A DNA stretch of 64,000 bases, from assembly GCA_027422505.1 (NCBI GenBank), contig JAPQWV010000362.1:496001-560000 (forward strand), in the 5' to 3' direction. This DNA is from Craterostigma plantagineum. Its lineage: Eukaryota; Streptophyta; Magnoliopsida; Lamiales; Linderniaceae. The notes under the pieces were generated by a model. The model saw only the letters and a list, made by a program, of their open reading frames with translations. It was not told the origin of the DNA and did no database searches. Made by a program: the position numbers and the translations under genes. Below, piece after piece: positions 44,268 to 55,721 of the stretch (position 1 is its first letter; every line of letters begins with the position of its first letter).

Positions 44268-45452
44268 TCAGTTGTAACTAATTTTGATTGAACCAGCTTC
44301 GGGATTGGAAATAGTAGAGAAGGCATCGAGGGATAGGTCGAGATGTGCGCCTTCACAAGCCCGACAAAGATCGACGACTGTCACCGTAACCTCAGTTCCA
44401 TCATTACAAGGATGTGGGACCCCCTTGTTTGTCGCCCCGGTGCAAGAAACAGCTAGACTATTACCACATACACCTCCGTTTTGAAACATCTCATGACTAA
44501 CTGCTTCGATCATCGTCCCATGGCCATGATAACCGTAGCGCGTAGATGCAGTCTCGATTATAATATAGTTAAGATGATCAGTTCATATGATAATATATAA
44601 ATTATTTCAACCATTTTGTAGGATGACTCTTTTGATGACACCAGTTATAAGAAGATATATATACACTTACGAAGATAGACGTTGTAGAATGTTGCGGTCC
44701 CAGAAGAAGCTAAGGTCATGGAAATTAGGCTAGCGGTAATTAATAGGGATGGCAATGGGTCGGGTCTGAACCGGGTTTGGCAAGACCCGGGACCCGCCCC
44801 ATTTATTTTTTACTGGACCCGTTACCCGCCCCGCCCCGGTTCATGGAAAACCCCGCCCCGCCCCGCCCCGCCCCGAGACCCGTAATAATCGGGTCAGACC
44901 CGCCAGACCCGCTAGACCCGCCTAAATATAATCTTTTGCTGACCATAGCTCTTTAGTCGTAGATGCTGTCAGACGGTTGGGGCAGGGCTGATGGTGTCAC
45001 AGGTGCGTCACAGATGGTGGCTGATGGTGGTGGCTGGCGGTGTCGCAGCTGACGATGGGGGCCGGTGGTGAGGACTGAGGGGTGATGGAGGTGACGGTGT
45101 GGTGTCGCTGTTGATTGTTGAAGTGAAGAGAACTTAGAGAAGTAGAGAACGGATGTGACTAGAAACATAGGCAAAACCTAATTTGAGTATACATATAAAT
45201 ATAATATAATATAAAAACTAAATTAATATTTTGTGCGGGTCGGTCCCGGGCCGGGGTCGACTAGACCCGCGACCCGCCCCAGACCCGACTGGGTAAAAAA
45301 TCAAAACCCATTACCCGCCCATACCCAATTATTTAAAAAAACCCGACCCATTAGGGGCGGGTTCGAAGCGGGTCCGGGTCCGGACCCGACCCATTGCCAT
45401 CCCTAGTAATTAATGATGAGAGTATTATTAGTTCGTATTTCATCCACGACAT
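44268..45452 (-). pseudogene. EG45-like copy 2, broken by a hAT MITE and splice-site loss
   Basis: Its two exons correspond to 45452-44671 (112 nt without the insert) and 44548-44268 (281 nt). Exon 1 encodes a signal peptide but is split after its 16th codon by a 662-bp MITE at 44744-45405. Exon 2's acceptor, AAG|CAT in copy 3, is CTG|CAT here (44549-44551), so there is no AG. The conserved SACYGN motif reads S-T-R-Y-G-Y, losing a Cys. The rest (EAVSHEMFQNGG, PHPCNDGTEVTVTVVDLC) stays open. It is a sister of copy 3 by tandem duplication. Three independent lesions make function unlikely, although the exon 2 body has kept its reading frame. Confidence 0.85.
44744..45405. mobile_element. hAT-type MITE, 662 bp, with 8-bp target-site duplication
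   Basis: The ends are TAGGGATGGCAATGGGTCGG and its inverse CCGACCCATTGCCATCCCTA. Both flanks carry GTAATTAA (44736-44743 and 45406-45413), the 8-bp duplication typical of hAT insertions. Subterminal regions are built of GACCCG/CGGGTC repeats. No transposase is coded. The paralogous site in copy 3 (GCGGTAATAAGTGATGAG, near 47612-47630) lacks the insert, so the empty site is directly visible in the same window. Confidence 0.93.
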
Positions 45453-45529
45453 TTTCTATTTCTTATGTGTGATTATTAGAGTTGTAGTATAGTAGCAATG
45501 TGTGCTGTTGATCTTGTATGCTAGACGCC

Positions 45530-45537
45530 TTATATAG
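45530..45537 (-). promoter_or_regulatory. TATA box of EG45-like copy 2 (pseudogene)
   Basis: GCCTATATAAGGCG on the minus strand, about 80 bp upstream of the copy 2 ATG. Copy 3 has the matching CCTATTTAAGGCG (47757-47766), one base different in the core. Confidence 0.55.
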
Positions 45538-45952
45538 GCAGAAAACAGTCTACACGTTAATTTGATTTGTAATATTTTTTTTGATATTTCTTTTCCGAAT
45601 TCGATTTGAATTAATATTGAAAGGGTCCCCTTCATGATTTGGTAATCGAATGAAAGAGACAAAAGTGTATGCAACACAAACGACTGAATTTTGTACGTCA
45701 GAAGTGATAATATATGGTGTCTAGCTCTTTGTAAATTTGTGGAGCTAGAATTTGTGGAGCTAGACATTCACGAAATGATAATATATGTTTAACAAACCTA
45801 GATATTCACGTTATTTTGTTAAACACTAGATGATAACAAAGGACCCTCGAACAAACCCTTTGTAGAAGGGGTTGTAAATCCTTTCATATGGGTCTTTGTT
45901 ATAAAATCTTATAAGGCTGCAGTTAACTTTGTATTATGATGTTTATTATAAT

Positions 45953-46170
45953 CCTCTCATTGCCATATTACGCCGTATAATTTCTTTGACGTTAATGTTT
46001 TTTTTTTTCCGTTCTTTAAAGGGTTTGAGATGCTTTAAAAGATGATTAAGAAGGAAAACTTACCATGTCCAGGCTCGGACCAAGATAGTGTAGTTGCTCT
46101 TAATAAAATGAAAAGTGGCGTTTAACTCAATGTTAAGTTGTTGTGTTGTAAGATCTTATGGTAATTCAAC
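45953..46170 (+). pseudogene. Orphan 3'UTR of a + strand EG45-like gene
   Basis: This stretch matches the region just after the stop of copy 1: CCTCT..TGCCAT, GTTAATGT, GGGTTTGAGATG, AAGAAGGAAA, CTCGGACC(A/G)AGATA and CTTAATAAAATGAAAAGTGG. No coding exon precedes it; upstream is the promoter side of copy 2 instead. It is the left edge of tandem unit 2, meaning that the duplication breakpoint fell at or just after the copy 1 stop codon. Confidence 0.7.
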
Positions 46171-46575
46171 ACTCATGTTTCAGTCTTATGTTGACCTTCT
46201 TCTTGGTTTAACAAACGAATTTGAGACGAACTGTAAGGGATCTAATGGATAAAATCTTTTTCGGAAAATATGTAAATTAAATCAACTATTCAGACGAAAA
46301 ATGAAACTTCGGCTACAAGATTTAAAAATGCATTGCTTTGTATTCAGTCCAAATTGTGCGATAGTCACGCGGCGGCCTTGTCTTTTGATCAGTCGTAGAA
46401 AACTAATAAAGGAGAGTTCTTTTTAAATAGTCATTATTTTGAGTTTGGACGACGAATTTAAGTACCAAAGCTAGGACCTTTAAGTCATTCCACCCTAATT
46501 TTCAAAATCACAACTACATCATTTTCACTCCGTCGTCACAGAGATAATACGATACTTTATACACACAAATCTATA

Positions 46576-46815
46576 CTCCCTCTATCCCACTAAATTATGA
46601 ACATTTGGGGTGCGACACGGTTTTTCAGAAACTGAATATTTTAATAATATAGTACAATTAAAAGGTAAAAAATTGTATATTTTGACATTTCTTTTAAGAA
46701 TGTTTAAAATTATTTATTGATTGTTTGTGATGCTTTTTTTAGTAAATAAGAAATGTACAAAAAAAGATGGTACGTCCGATTTAGTAAAACCTAGAAAAGA
46801 TAGTGCGGTGGGACG
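46576..46815. mobile_element. Stowaway-like MITE candidate, 240 bp
   Basis: The left end CTCCCTCTATCCCAC and the inverse of the right end (CGTCCCACCGCACTA) are both flanked by TA. Terminal matching is partial, but the start is the classic Stowaway CTCCCTC. The corresponding place in tandem unit 1 (near 43930) has no such sequence, which supports insertion. No coding capacity. Confidence 0.5.
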
Positions 46816-47160
46816 TACATCAAATCTGTATTCGTTGTCACATAAAAACAAAGGGAAATAATTAATATATATATTTGTCAACATGCAGGAAAAGTATACA
46901 CGATTCTTTCTGCGCGCGTTACATCAATCTCCACACATATCACACACACAAACACACACACTAATTAAGCACACATAAAACTCCAACGACAAGGGCAACC
47001 AACACTAGAAGCACCCTTTTATTCTCTTAATTTTTCAAAGCCCTGCAAATCACAGTTCAACTAAAAATCAGTTCATATCAACGTACAAACATCAGAGATT
47101 TAAGAGAATATACCATGATTTAGATGTATCTGTTTCTTACACTATCGTCCCGGCCCATTA

Positions 47161-47667
47161 TCAGCTGTAACTAATTTTGATCAAACCAGCGTCGGGATCT
47201 GCGATAGCAGAGAAGGCTTCGAGAGAAAGGTCGATATGTCCGCCTTCGCACCCTTTGCAAAGATCGACTACTGTCACTGTAACCTCACTTCCATCGTTGC
47301 ATGGATGTGGGACCCCTTCGTTCGTCGCCCCCGTGCAAGAAACTGTGATTCTCTTACCGCAAGCACCTCCATTTTCAAACATCCCATGACTCACCGCTGC
47401 TATCATCCTCCCATGGTCTCGATTACCGTAGCACGCAGATGCTTTATTGATTTGTTATATATAATGTTTATTAGATCATAACTATATCTCTTCAATATAT
47501 GTAAAAGTGATCAGTTAGATTCTCGATTAACACCAAGAAGAAGAGATATACTTACGAAGATAGATGTTGTAGTAAGTTGCAGTCCCAGAAGAAGCTAAGG
47601 CCGTTGAAATTAGGGTAGCGGTAATAAGTGATGAGAGGAGCATTATTAGTTCATGTTTGATCGACAT
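47161..47667 (-). CDS. EG45-like (plant natriuretic peptide type) secreted protein, copy 3, 130 aa
   Basis: Two exons: 47667-47556 and 47441-47161, 393 coding nt. Signal peptide (LIMLLSSLITATLISTALA), mature start SSGTATYYNIYL|PSACYGNRDHGRMIAAVSH, then MFENGGACGKRITVSC, PHPCNDGSEVTVTVVDLCKGC and IDLSLEAFSAIADPDAG. All conserved Cys are present. This is the EG45/PNP-A class, with the same exon sizes as copy 1 but a more typical junction (Pro-Ser-Ala-Cys). A TATA-like CTATTTAAGG lies about 90 bp upstream of the ATG (47757-47766). It sits in tandem unit 2; its broken sister is copy 2. Confidence 0.9.
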
Positions 47668-49638
47668 TTTCTATTTCTTATGTATGATTATTATTAGAGG
47701 TAATATCGCAATGTGTATTGGCTGGTCTTGCATGGTAATAAACGGGTTTGAGCGCCTTAAATAGGCACGATAACCGTCTGTTTGATTTGGAATTTTATAA
47801 ATATTTATTTCCCCATCTAGGTTTAAATTTTTAAAAGGGTCTTATTCATGAGTTTTTCGTTGTATGGCTACGAAAGGGAAATAAATACAAGTTGTATTCA
47901 CCACAAACGACCGAATATAGTACAGAAGTGATATATAGTGTCTAACCTCTTTGTAAATTTGTAGAGTATAGCAGGCGTTAACAAACCTAGATATTCACGT
48001 ATGTTATTACATATAGATGATAACAAAGATTACCTCTCAAACAACCCTCTCTCGTTTAAATAAGGGGTCGTAATCCTTCCATATGTCCTTATTATAAAAT
48101 CTTAATAACGCTGCAAAACTATGTATTATGACGTTTTATGTTTATAAGAAATAACACACTATAAACGCACAATGTAGCGTATTCTATTTGGAATGCGATT
48201 ATATAGTTAGTATCACAATTTGAATAGAAAATTGGCTGAATAGCACGGATTTGGATGTTTTATTACAACATAAACACATGCAACAAGCATTCGATCCAAT
48301 TATATCTCATTCGATGACACAGAGTGATGATGTCAACCACTTGACTTTCATGGCTTCACTTAGATGGAAATAGATACATATAGAACACACACTCAATTGC
48401 GTGCTTGGTTTATTTACATTGGTATTTGTAATGCTATTATATAAAGTTTGATAAAATGTGTTAATTTGCTACGCCTCGGTTTGGTTCTAGTAAAGCTATC
48501 GGTTCACCGTAGCTATAAGGCGTGCTTTTAATAATAATCGTTATTTCTGATCACAAAGGGGTATAAAATGATATATGTGAGGAACAATAATATATTGATG
48601 ATCATTTTGCAGCCCAGTGATTGTTTATGAATGAATGAAGCAATCAAGTGTGACTAGATTTCCATTTGTGGGGGTCCAATTTGTTTGTATTCTTCTTTGT
48701 TAGCCAAATATGTCTTACTCAAATACTAGCAAAAAAAGAACTTAACATAGGCGACAACGTAAAAATTTAATCACTATCTGTGTAATACGGTACAAGTTGC
48801 GCAAGGAACGTGTTATTTCAACATCGCTATTCGATAATTAGGATTTCTTTATTCGGGATTTTGGTAGTAACGTATTAGCATTTTGATACCTCCTTTTAGG
48901 GTTAAGTGGCGATCGATCATAAGAAGCAATGGAAATATATAATTGAACGAAGGTTCATTTGAAAGATGACATCCAAGACCTCATTAATACAGGAAAAATG
49001 GAGGTTTATTGTGAGATTAAGATAATAAATAAACAAGAATTCATTAACAACTTAGCCCTAAAACTAAAAGCCTTACTTATTTTCCTTACTTCCAAACAAA
49101 TTGGGCCATAGTATAAAATTAAGAGAAAAAAAAACAAAACAAAAACATAAGGCCTAACATAATCCCGTAAAATAATAGATTTCAAAGAAAAACATTAATA
49201 ATAGAAATTTACTGGGCCGTGATTAATTGAAGTAAGATATAATCAAAATCGCTGATGAATGAAAAGGTTGGTCCGTGTACTTGCGATTTGCGAAATCTCA
49301 AAATTATACAAGATGAGATCACATGCCTGCCCTGCCTTTGAAAGAAAACACATATAAAAAATCAGTTAAACGTTATGTCCCTTTAATCGAATCCCATCGA
49401 CTCCAAAAAAAGATGAGAAAGATGGTACGTAACGTTACATGACGCTGCAATCTATCACAAAAAAAAAGCTTGGAATTATAATTATATGCTGTTCTTGCCA
49501 TGCAAGCAAAGGGAGTTTTCGGCATAATTGATTCATTCACCTTCGTTCATATATTTAAGTTTGAGACAACAACATTCTTGAATTATTAAAGATCAAATAA
49601 CGACGGGTGGCTATTGCTTTTATCTTCTCGTATCTATT

Positions 49639-49642
<4 letters not shown>

Positions 49643-49690
<48 letters not shown>
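49643..49690. repeat. (CT)n microsatellite, about 24 units
   Basis: Uninterrupted CT run of about 48 bp, preceded by TTTCTT. Confidence 0.92.
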
Positions 49691-49694
<4 letters not shown>

Positions 49695-50928
49695 CTTTAG
49701 AAAAAAATTCGTTGTACCTTCGAATTCCACCACCTTAAGTTAAGAATAAATTACTGGAAACATGTCCTACCTAAATCAACGCAAAAGCCTGCCTAAGTTT
49801 CAACTTTCAACAATACACGCACACACTATACTTACTGCCTTATCCTATCCATAAGTTTTCAGACTATAATTCAAACTAGACGACTTTAATAATTGAATTA
49901 CGACTGAAGAAGATAAAGATAATTGGTGGTTCCTTAACGGAGGCAGCTTCCTACGCAAGAGCACTCATATCTCCAAATACAGATGGACCAATGGACAGAT
50001 AGATATTATTATTATTACAAACATCTTAGTCACTGATATATTACTTTCTTTAAAAATATCTATATTTGGTAAAGCAATTAATAAGAATCAACGAAGTTGG
50101 TGTGGTCGTGGTGTGGTGGTGGTGCGACTTAAAAGTTAGAGTTACAAAAACGTGGCTAGCTAGACAACCTTCCAATCATTCTTATCTTTTTTCCAATTTA
50201 CTCATTTTGTCACCATAAATTTGAAATAAAAGCGCGACAATTTGTTGATATATCCAAATCTAGAGAAGAGAGATATGGTTGTGGGTCCCAATTCCCAAGG
50301 CCAGTGGTCATTTTCTAGATACGGATATTATGACCAATCTAGAGAAGCCAGCTATGTCTTGATAACAAGTCGTTGTTCCTATAAAGTTTAGAGGATGAGA
50401 TAGTGTTGTGTGTTTGAAGTGTGTGCTATATTCTTTCTTACAAGAAAGGGACTTGGAATGAATGGTTAGTTTTAACTTTAAGTCGTCTCCATTCCTGGCT
50501 GCAATATTTCAAGATTTTAGTTGGGAAAATTAGATACTATTTCACTTGGGAACTTACATATATATATATAGCCACATATGAATTAATGCAAACTCGTCTA
50601 CGTTTAATATGTATGTTAGAGAGATATTTTGTAATAACGTTATTGTTCCGCACCACCTTTTTGACATATTATGCGCCAGCTCACTGTTGGTTGCGGCCGT
50701 ACGATGATGTTCGAAGTAGCTTATAAGCCGTTAGATTACTTTGTGTCAGAATCCGAATCGTTGGCCGAGAAGACATGAGTCCAGGAATTGTCCGTAAAAG
50801 TCAAACGACGCCGACACGCCACGTTTTCTTCTGATAATTAGAAGTTGAAATAGTACTAGTTTTACTTCTTTTCTCTGCCTCTGGCCCTTTTGTTGTTCTC
50901 CCCCCCCCTAATTCTCCATTATTTCATA

Positions 50929-51166
50929 TTCCCTCCGATTTTATTTACATGTCATTTTAGCTTTTTAATATTATTTATAATTAGTTGTCATTTTACGGAT
51001 TTCAAGACAAATATTTATCATATTTCCAATTTTACCCTTTTAAATATTATTAAATAAAATATATTAAATAGTCTTAAGCAATTAATTAGGAGTATATTAA
51101 ATATTTTATTCTATTTCTAAATATGAGTGAAAAAACCTTAAAAGACATCTAAAAAATAGATGGGAG
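50929..51166. mobile_element. Stowaway-type MITE, 238 bp, TA target duplication
   Basis: The left end TTCCCTCCGATTTTATTTAC and the right end AAAAAATAGATGGGAG are inverted relatives, flanked by TA at 50927-50928 and 51167-51168. A subterminal match (ATGTCATTTT against AAAAGACAT) extends the repeat. The interior is AT-rich and non-coding. Sequence, size and TA duplication fit Stowaway (Tc1/mariner) MITEs. Confidence 0.75.
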
Positions 51167-52057
51167 TATGAAAATAAATAGCTTCCTTGAAACGAAACCG
51201 CGTTGACTCTGAAGTCGTGATGGCAGCTGTAAAGTGCTAATTTATTTTTTTTAAATAAAAGAAAAACACGTGTTTTTTATTAAAACAATCTCAATTCTTC
51301 GCTATAATTACGAACATATACCTTCACGACATAAATATCATCCTTATCCAAGACATACTACACACGGCACAATGAATGTGCCCAATGCATACTCTCTATC
51401 TACATCACGAGTCACGCGCCCCTCCTCATATTCTAATTTATTTAATAATTTATTATTAAATTCGTGTTGTTTCATTAGCCGAGACTCGTATCGTATCGTT
51501 TCATGTCGTTCTCGTATCGTAGGGGTGTGTGAACCGTATCTTATTGAAGGAATTATATTACAAAAAAATAAAGATGAATTTTCTTAAAATCGCCTGAAAT
51601 GGCAAGACCTTCGATCCTTTGGATAAGATTCCATATATGTTGAACGAAACGGTAGATACTTTCTAGATAGATAGGTATAGCAATAATTTATTTTGTATTT
51701 AATCATAGACCCATAGTCATCGATGTCGTCGTATTTTAGTACTGGGTCGATCTTAGCCGTTCAATCCCACGTCATTACGTTGAGAGCGAGAACCCCATCG
51801 GTGAATTCTTATCCATCACAGTAATAATTGTAAATAATAAAACTTGAAGTAACGTCAACAAAATGACCACCTTTCTTGTACACATTATCACAACACAATC
51901 TCTTTTCCGATTATAGTTTCAAAATCGCCTGTAATTTCTATCTAACTCATCAATGAAAACCCCAGCGCTTATGCAAAATCTTCATTAGCCCCAACTCCTC
52001 TTTGAAGCAAAAAAAAAAAAAAAAAGCCTCTACGGAACTGACAAGTTCATAGGATTG

Positions 52058-52206
52058 ATGTTGTAATTGTTTCGAAGCTGCAGTTTCTTGCGAAGGTTGA
52101 ATCTTTGCCCTACAAGTATAAGCACACGTTGTTCTGAATTGCCTTTTAGTTTCTCATGTTCTTTCGTTGCGAAAAGGTTCACTATGCTGTCGAGATCTTA
52201 TTTTAA
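52058..52206 (+). promoter_or_regulatory. Two upstream ORFs in the TPS leader
   Basis: ATG-TTG-TAA at 52058-52066 is a minimal uORF. A second ATG at 52156 opens a 17-codon frame (16 residues plus TAA at 52204-52206) that overlaps the TPS start codon (52184) in another frame. If both lie in the mature leader they would lower main-ORF translation. A CTGCAG at 52078-52083 could be a leader-intron acceptor; splicing there would remove the first uORF only. Confidence 0.5.
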
Positions 52207-55027
52207 TCTCCTAAACCTCGACGACCATTCAAGCGATCCCACGTGTACTCCGTCGGCGGCGGCCACCGTTCCCGGGATTACATCAGATTTTCAGGCCGCC
52301 GTGAATGGTAAGGACACTGCCATGGCCGCCGACAACCTCGAATCTCCTGCAAATAAAGAAAAGAGGTTAATCATAGTGGCCAATCATCTTCCTCTGAAGC
52401 CATCCAATAACCCCACTACGACGCTCGGCAACAAGTGGCGCTTCGATTGGGACAGAGATTCCCTTTACTTTCAGCTGAAAGATGGGTTTTCTTCCGACGT
52501 CGAAATCGTCTACGTCGGCCGCTTGGCCGTCGACGTCGACCCGACGGAGCAAGACGCCGCCGCCCAGTTCTTGTTCGACGAGTTCAAGTGCGTCCCGGCG
52601 TTCTTACCCACCGAGTTGACCGACAAGTTCTACCACGGCTTCTGCAAGCACTATCTCTGGCCACTGTTCCACTACATGCTCCCGCTGACGCCGACCCACG
52701 GCGGCAGCTTCGAAAGGGACACGTGGCAGGCATACGTGTCGGCGAACAAGGCCTTCGCCGACAGGGTAACGGAGGTGATGAACCCCGACGAAGACTACGT
52801 GTGGGTCCACGACTATCACCTAATGGTCTTGCCCACCTTCTTGAGGAAGACCCACCACAGAGCAAAGATCGGATTTTTCTTGCACATCCCTTTCCCTTCT
52901 TCCGAGATTTACAGAACTTTGCCCGTAAGAGAAGAGATACTGAGGGCCCTTTTGAACTGCGACCTCATCGGCTTCCACAACTTCGACTACGCGAGGCATT
53001 TCTTGTCTTGCTGTAGTCGAATGCTAGGGCTGGAATATCAGTCGAAGAGAGGGTACATAGGCTTGGACTACTACGGCAGAACTGTCACCGTCAAAATCTT
53101 ACCAGTTGGGATTCATATGAAGCAGATTCAGTCTGTTATGTCTTCTTCGGACACCAAAGACAAGATCAAGAAGCTGAAGGGCGAGTACGAGGGAAAGACG
53201 GTGCTGCTAGGCGTGGACGACATGGACGTTTTCAAGGGGATTAGCCTCAAATTCATGGCCTTGGGTTCGCTCTTAGACAGGAATCCTTCTTACCGCGGAA
53301 AGGTCGTCCTCGTTCAGATAATGAACGCTCCGAGGAGCCAAGGCAAGGACATTCTGGACGTTCGAAGAGAGATAAATAAGGCCGCCTCGGCCATCAACGA
53401 AAAGTACGCCGAAGCGGGCTACGAGCCCATCGTATGCCTCGACGGGCCCGTCTCGTTTCAGGACAAAGCAGCTTACTACGCCGTGGCAGAGTGCGTCGTA
53501 GTGAACTGCGTTAGGGACGGCATGAATTTGGTTCCCTACAAGTACACGGCGTCGAGGCAGTTAGGAGGACACGCCAAGAAAAAGAGCGTCATCATCGCCT
53601 CGGAATTCGTCGGATGCTCCCCGTCGCTCAGCGGGGCGGTTCGGGTCAACCCGTGGAGCGTCGAGAGCGTATCCGAGGGCATGCTTCTAGGGCTGACAAT
53701 GTCAGAATCCGAGAAGGAATTGAGGCACGAGAAGCACTACAAGTACGTCGGGTCCCACGACGTGGCCCACTGGGCCCGAAGCTTCGGGCTCGACCTCGAG
53801 CGGGCCTGCTCCGAGCACTACGGAAAGAGGTGTTGGGGAATAGGGTTAGGGCTGAGCTGGCGGGCCGTCGCCTTGGGCCCGAACTTTCGCAAGCTTTCGA
53901 CGGAGGCCGTCGTTTCGGCTTATGAAGGGGCGGCGGGCAGGCTTGTGCTCCTCGACTACGACGGCACAATGATGCCCAGTGATGGGGCCCGGGCGGACGA
54001 ATCTCCTAGCACGGAGGTCTTGTCCGTCTTGAACGGCTTGTGTAACGATCCGAAGAACGATGTCTTCGTCATAAGCGGGAGGGGAAAGGGTTCGCTGGGG
54101 AAATGGTTCGCCCAGTGCGAAGGGCTCGGGCTTTCAGCAGAGCACGGCTACTTCATCAGGTATGCCGATTTCTTTATCATCCAGCCTTAAACGTGTGCTT
54201 TTAATAAATGGGCTGTCGTGATGATTCGTAATCGGTATCTCTTTGATCACTTAGTTCGGATACACGTCGAGCGACGACCATCTAACCTAAAAACTTAAAT
54301 TTGAAGGGAGTATTATTTTTAAAGTTTTTTATGTACTATGTTTCCAACAACAACAACTGTTATTTATGTTAGGTGGAGCAAGAGTTCAGAATGGGAATCG
54401 CGCGGCCCGAGCACCATTGATTTGGGCTGGAAAAGGGCCGTTCTGCCGATAATGGAGCAGTACACGGAGGCCACCGATGGCTCGTCGATAGAAGAGAAAG
54501 AGAGCGCTATGGTATGGCATTACGGCGAGGCTGACGCTGATTTCGGGTCTTGGCAGGCGAAAGAGCTCCTCGACCACTTGGAGAGCGTTCTAGCAAACGA
54601 GCCCGTCGTTGTCAAGGGCGGCCAGCAGATAGTCGAGGTCAAGCCCCAGGTGTGTGTGTGTGTGTGCGTCATTTTTTTTTCTGAATTACGACGTGTTAGA
54701 AGTAAAGTTATTTGATCTGATTTGCGGCGAAAATTGAAGGGCGTGAGCAAAGGCGTGGCGGTGAAGGAGCTCATGGAAGCCATGAAAGGGAAGGGAAAGT
54801 TGATCGATTTCGTCCTTTGCATAGGAGATGATCGGTCGGACGAAGACATGTTTGAGGCCGTTATGGGCTCTACGGCTGACCGAACGCTGCCCGAGACGTC
54901 GAAAGTGTTTGCTTGCACGGTCGGGCAGAAGCCGAGTCTGGCCAAGTATTACGTCGACGATACGGTCGAGGTTATCGAGATTCTTCGACACCTTTCGAAG
55001 AATTTTGAGAGGCCGATTCGAAAATGA
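52184..55027 (+). CDS. Class II trehalose-6-phosphate synthase/phosphatase-like protein, 846 aa
   Basis: Three exons: 52184-54159, 54373-54649, 54740-55027; 2541 coding nt. The start MLSRSYFNLLNL matches the conserved class II N-terminus, so ATG 52184 is used although the frame is open further up. The glycosyltransferase-20 domain (about residues 60-545) shows ANHLPL, HDYHLMVLPTFLR, PFPSSEIYRTLPVR, GVDDMDVFKGI and RDGMNLVPYKYT. The phosphatase domain shows LLDYDGTMM, SGRGKGSL and GDDRSDEDMF. Class II enzymes retain phosphatase-like motifs but generally lack TPS activity; the His in ANHLPL, where active class I enzymes have Arg, agrees. They are sugar-signalling regulators, usually 14-3-3 and SnRK1 linked. 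The tail is short (FERPIRK). The donor of intron 2 lies in a (GT)n run. Confidence 0.94.
54650..54667 (+). repeat. (GT)n microsatellite at a splice donor
   Basis: TPS intron 2 opens with GTGTGTGTGTGTGTGCGTC. The exon ends CCCCAG, so the donor is the first GT of the run. The intron is 90 bp and its acceptor is AATTGAAG|GGC with a weak pyrimidine tract. Confidence 0.8.
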
Positions 55028-55721
55028 AATGGGCCCCGAAAAGGAAAAGGAATTCAATTTCTTTCAGGAAGCCCATTACACCATTCGTGCAGATTATTAT
55101 GATATGTAATAGTATTAGATTACACATGTTGGTAAGAAAATATTTGGTCCATTCCATTCATCTAATCGACGTCGAACAAGTAAATACGAAATTGAATACG
55201 AAGTCCTTAATTGGGTCAATTAAAGGCGGTATGGTATGATTGGCTTAAGGCAGGGAATTTAATCGCAGCCAACGGTCGTAGTTAGATCAGCGATTAGTCA
55301 AACAGTTTGCTGACTGAGTGACGTTGAAAGCGAATACGATATCATAATATAGCTTTTGTCTGTAGCATAAACAAAGCAATATGCTAAATCTGAAGCTGCC
55401 TTTTGCTAAGAATATCCAACCAAAGCTCACGTGTCTAACTAAACACACTCTTCAAGGTTTGAAGTCGCTGAAAGTCGCGACCTTGCCAACAGTGTAAAAA
55501 GATTTCATCTTTCCTCTAATAGGGTTCCTGACAGATCTTATTCCGACACAGTAATAGTGAAGTAGCAAGTTGTGTGATTAAGAATGTTTTACTGTTTCGG
55601 TTGTGATACAAGAGTGCTCTAGTCTTTGCGTTTTTTGCTTTTTCCGCTTGGATCCTTGTAATATTTCCATTTTTAAGAGAATCGAAGGACAAAGATTCAG
55701 CTCCCTCCATGCCTTTTCGTG
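55028..55721. other. Intergenic region between TPS and CNGC
   Basis: 694 bp holding the TPS 3'UTR and the CNGC promoter and leader. No further gene seen. Confidence 0.5.

Larger units (their letters stand above)
43493..45950. repeat. Tandem duplication unit 1 (of two)
   Basis: This block is a diverged copy of 45953-48145 in the same orientation. Shared landmarks in order: the 3'UTR of copy 1 (GGGTTTGAGATG and AATAAAATGAAAAGTGG), the (G/C)GAATTTA-GTACCAAAG segment, CTAATTAAGCACACA, the minus-strand EG45-like gene, and upstream DNA ending in GATAACAAAG...TTATAAAATCTTA...TATGTTTAT. Boundaries are approximate, set by eye. Unit 1 also carries a 662-bp MITE. Confidence 0.75.
45953..48145. repeat. 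Tandem duplication unit 2 (of two)
   Basis: Same-orientation partner of 43493-45950. It carries the intact minus-strand copy 3 and lacks the hAT MITE, but has a Stowaway-like insert (46576-46815) absent from unit 1. Confidence 0.75.
48146..52057. other. Large AT-rich intergenic region
   Basis: 3.9 kb without any supported gene on either strand. It contains a (CT)n microsatellite (49643-49690), a Stowaway MITE (50929-51166), a C-run (50900-50908), and a CACGTG G-box near 51257. A short open frame at 50421-50726 has no family resemblance. The right end is the TPS promoter; an A-run lies at about 52009-52025. Confidence 0.55.

Noticed and set aside
45456..45767. 103-residue minus-strand frame
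   Set aside because: This is promoter DNA of EG45-like copy 2. The matching DNA upstream of copy 3 does not conserve the frame.
50421..50726. 101-residue frame in the large intergenic region
   Set aside because: AT-rich, no family resemblance, and includes a (TA)n tract.
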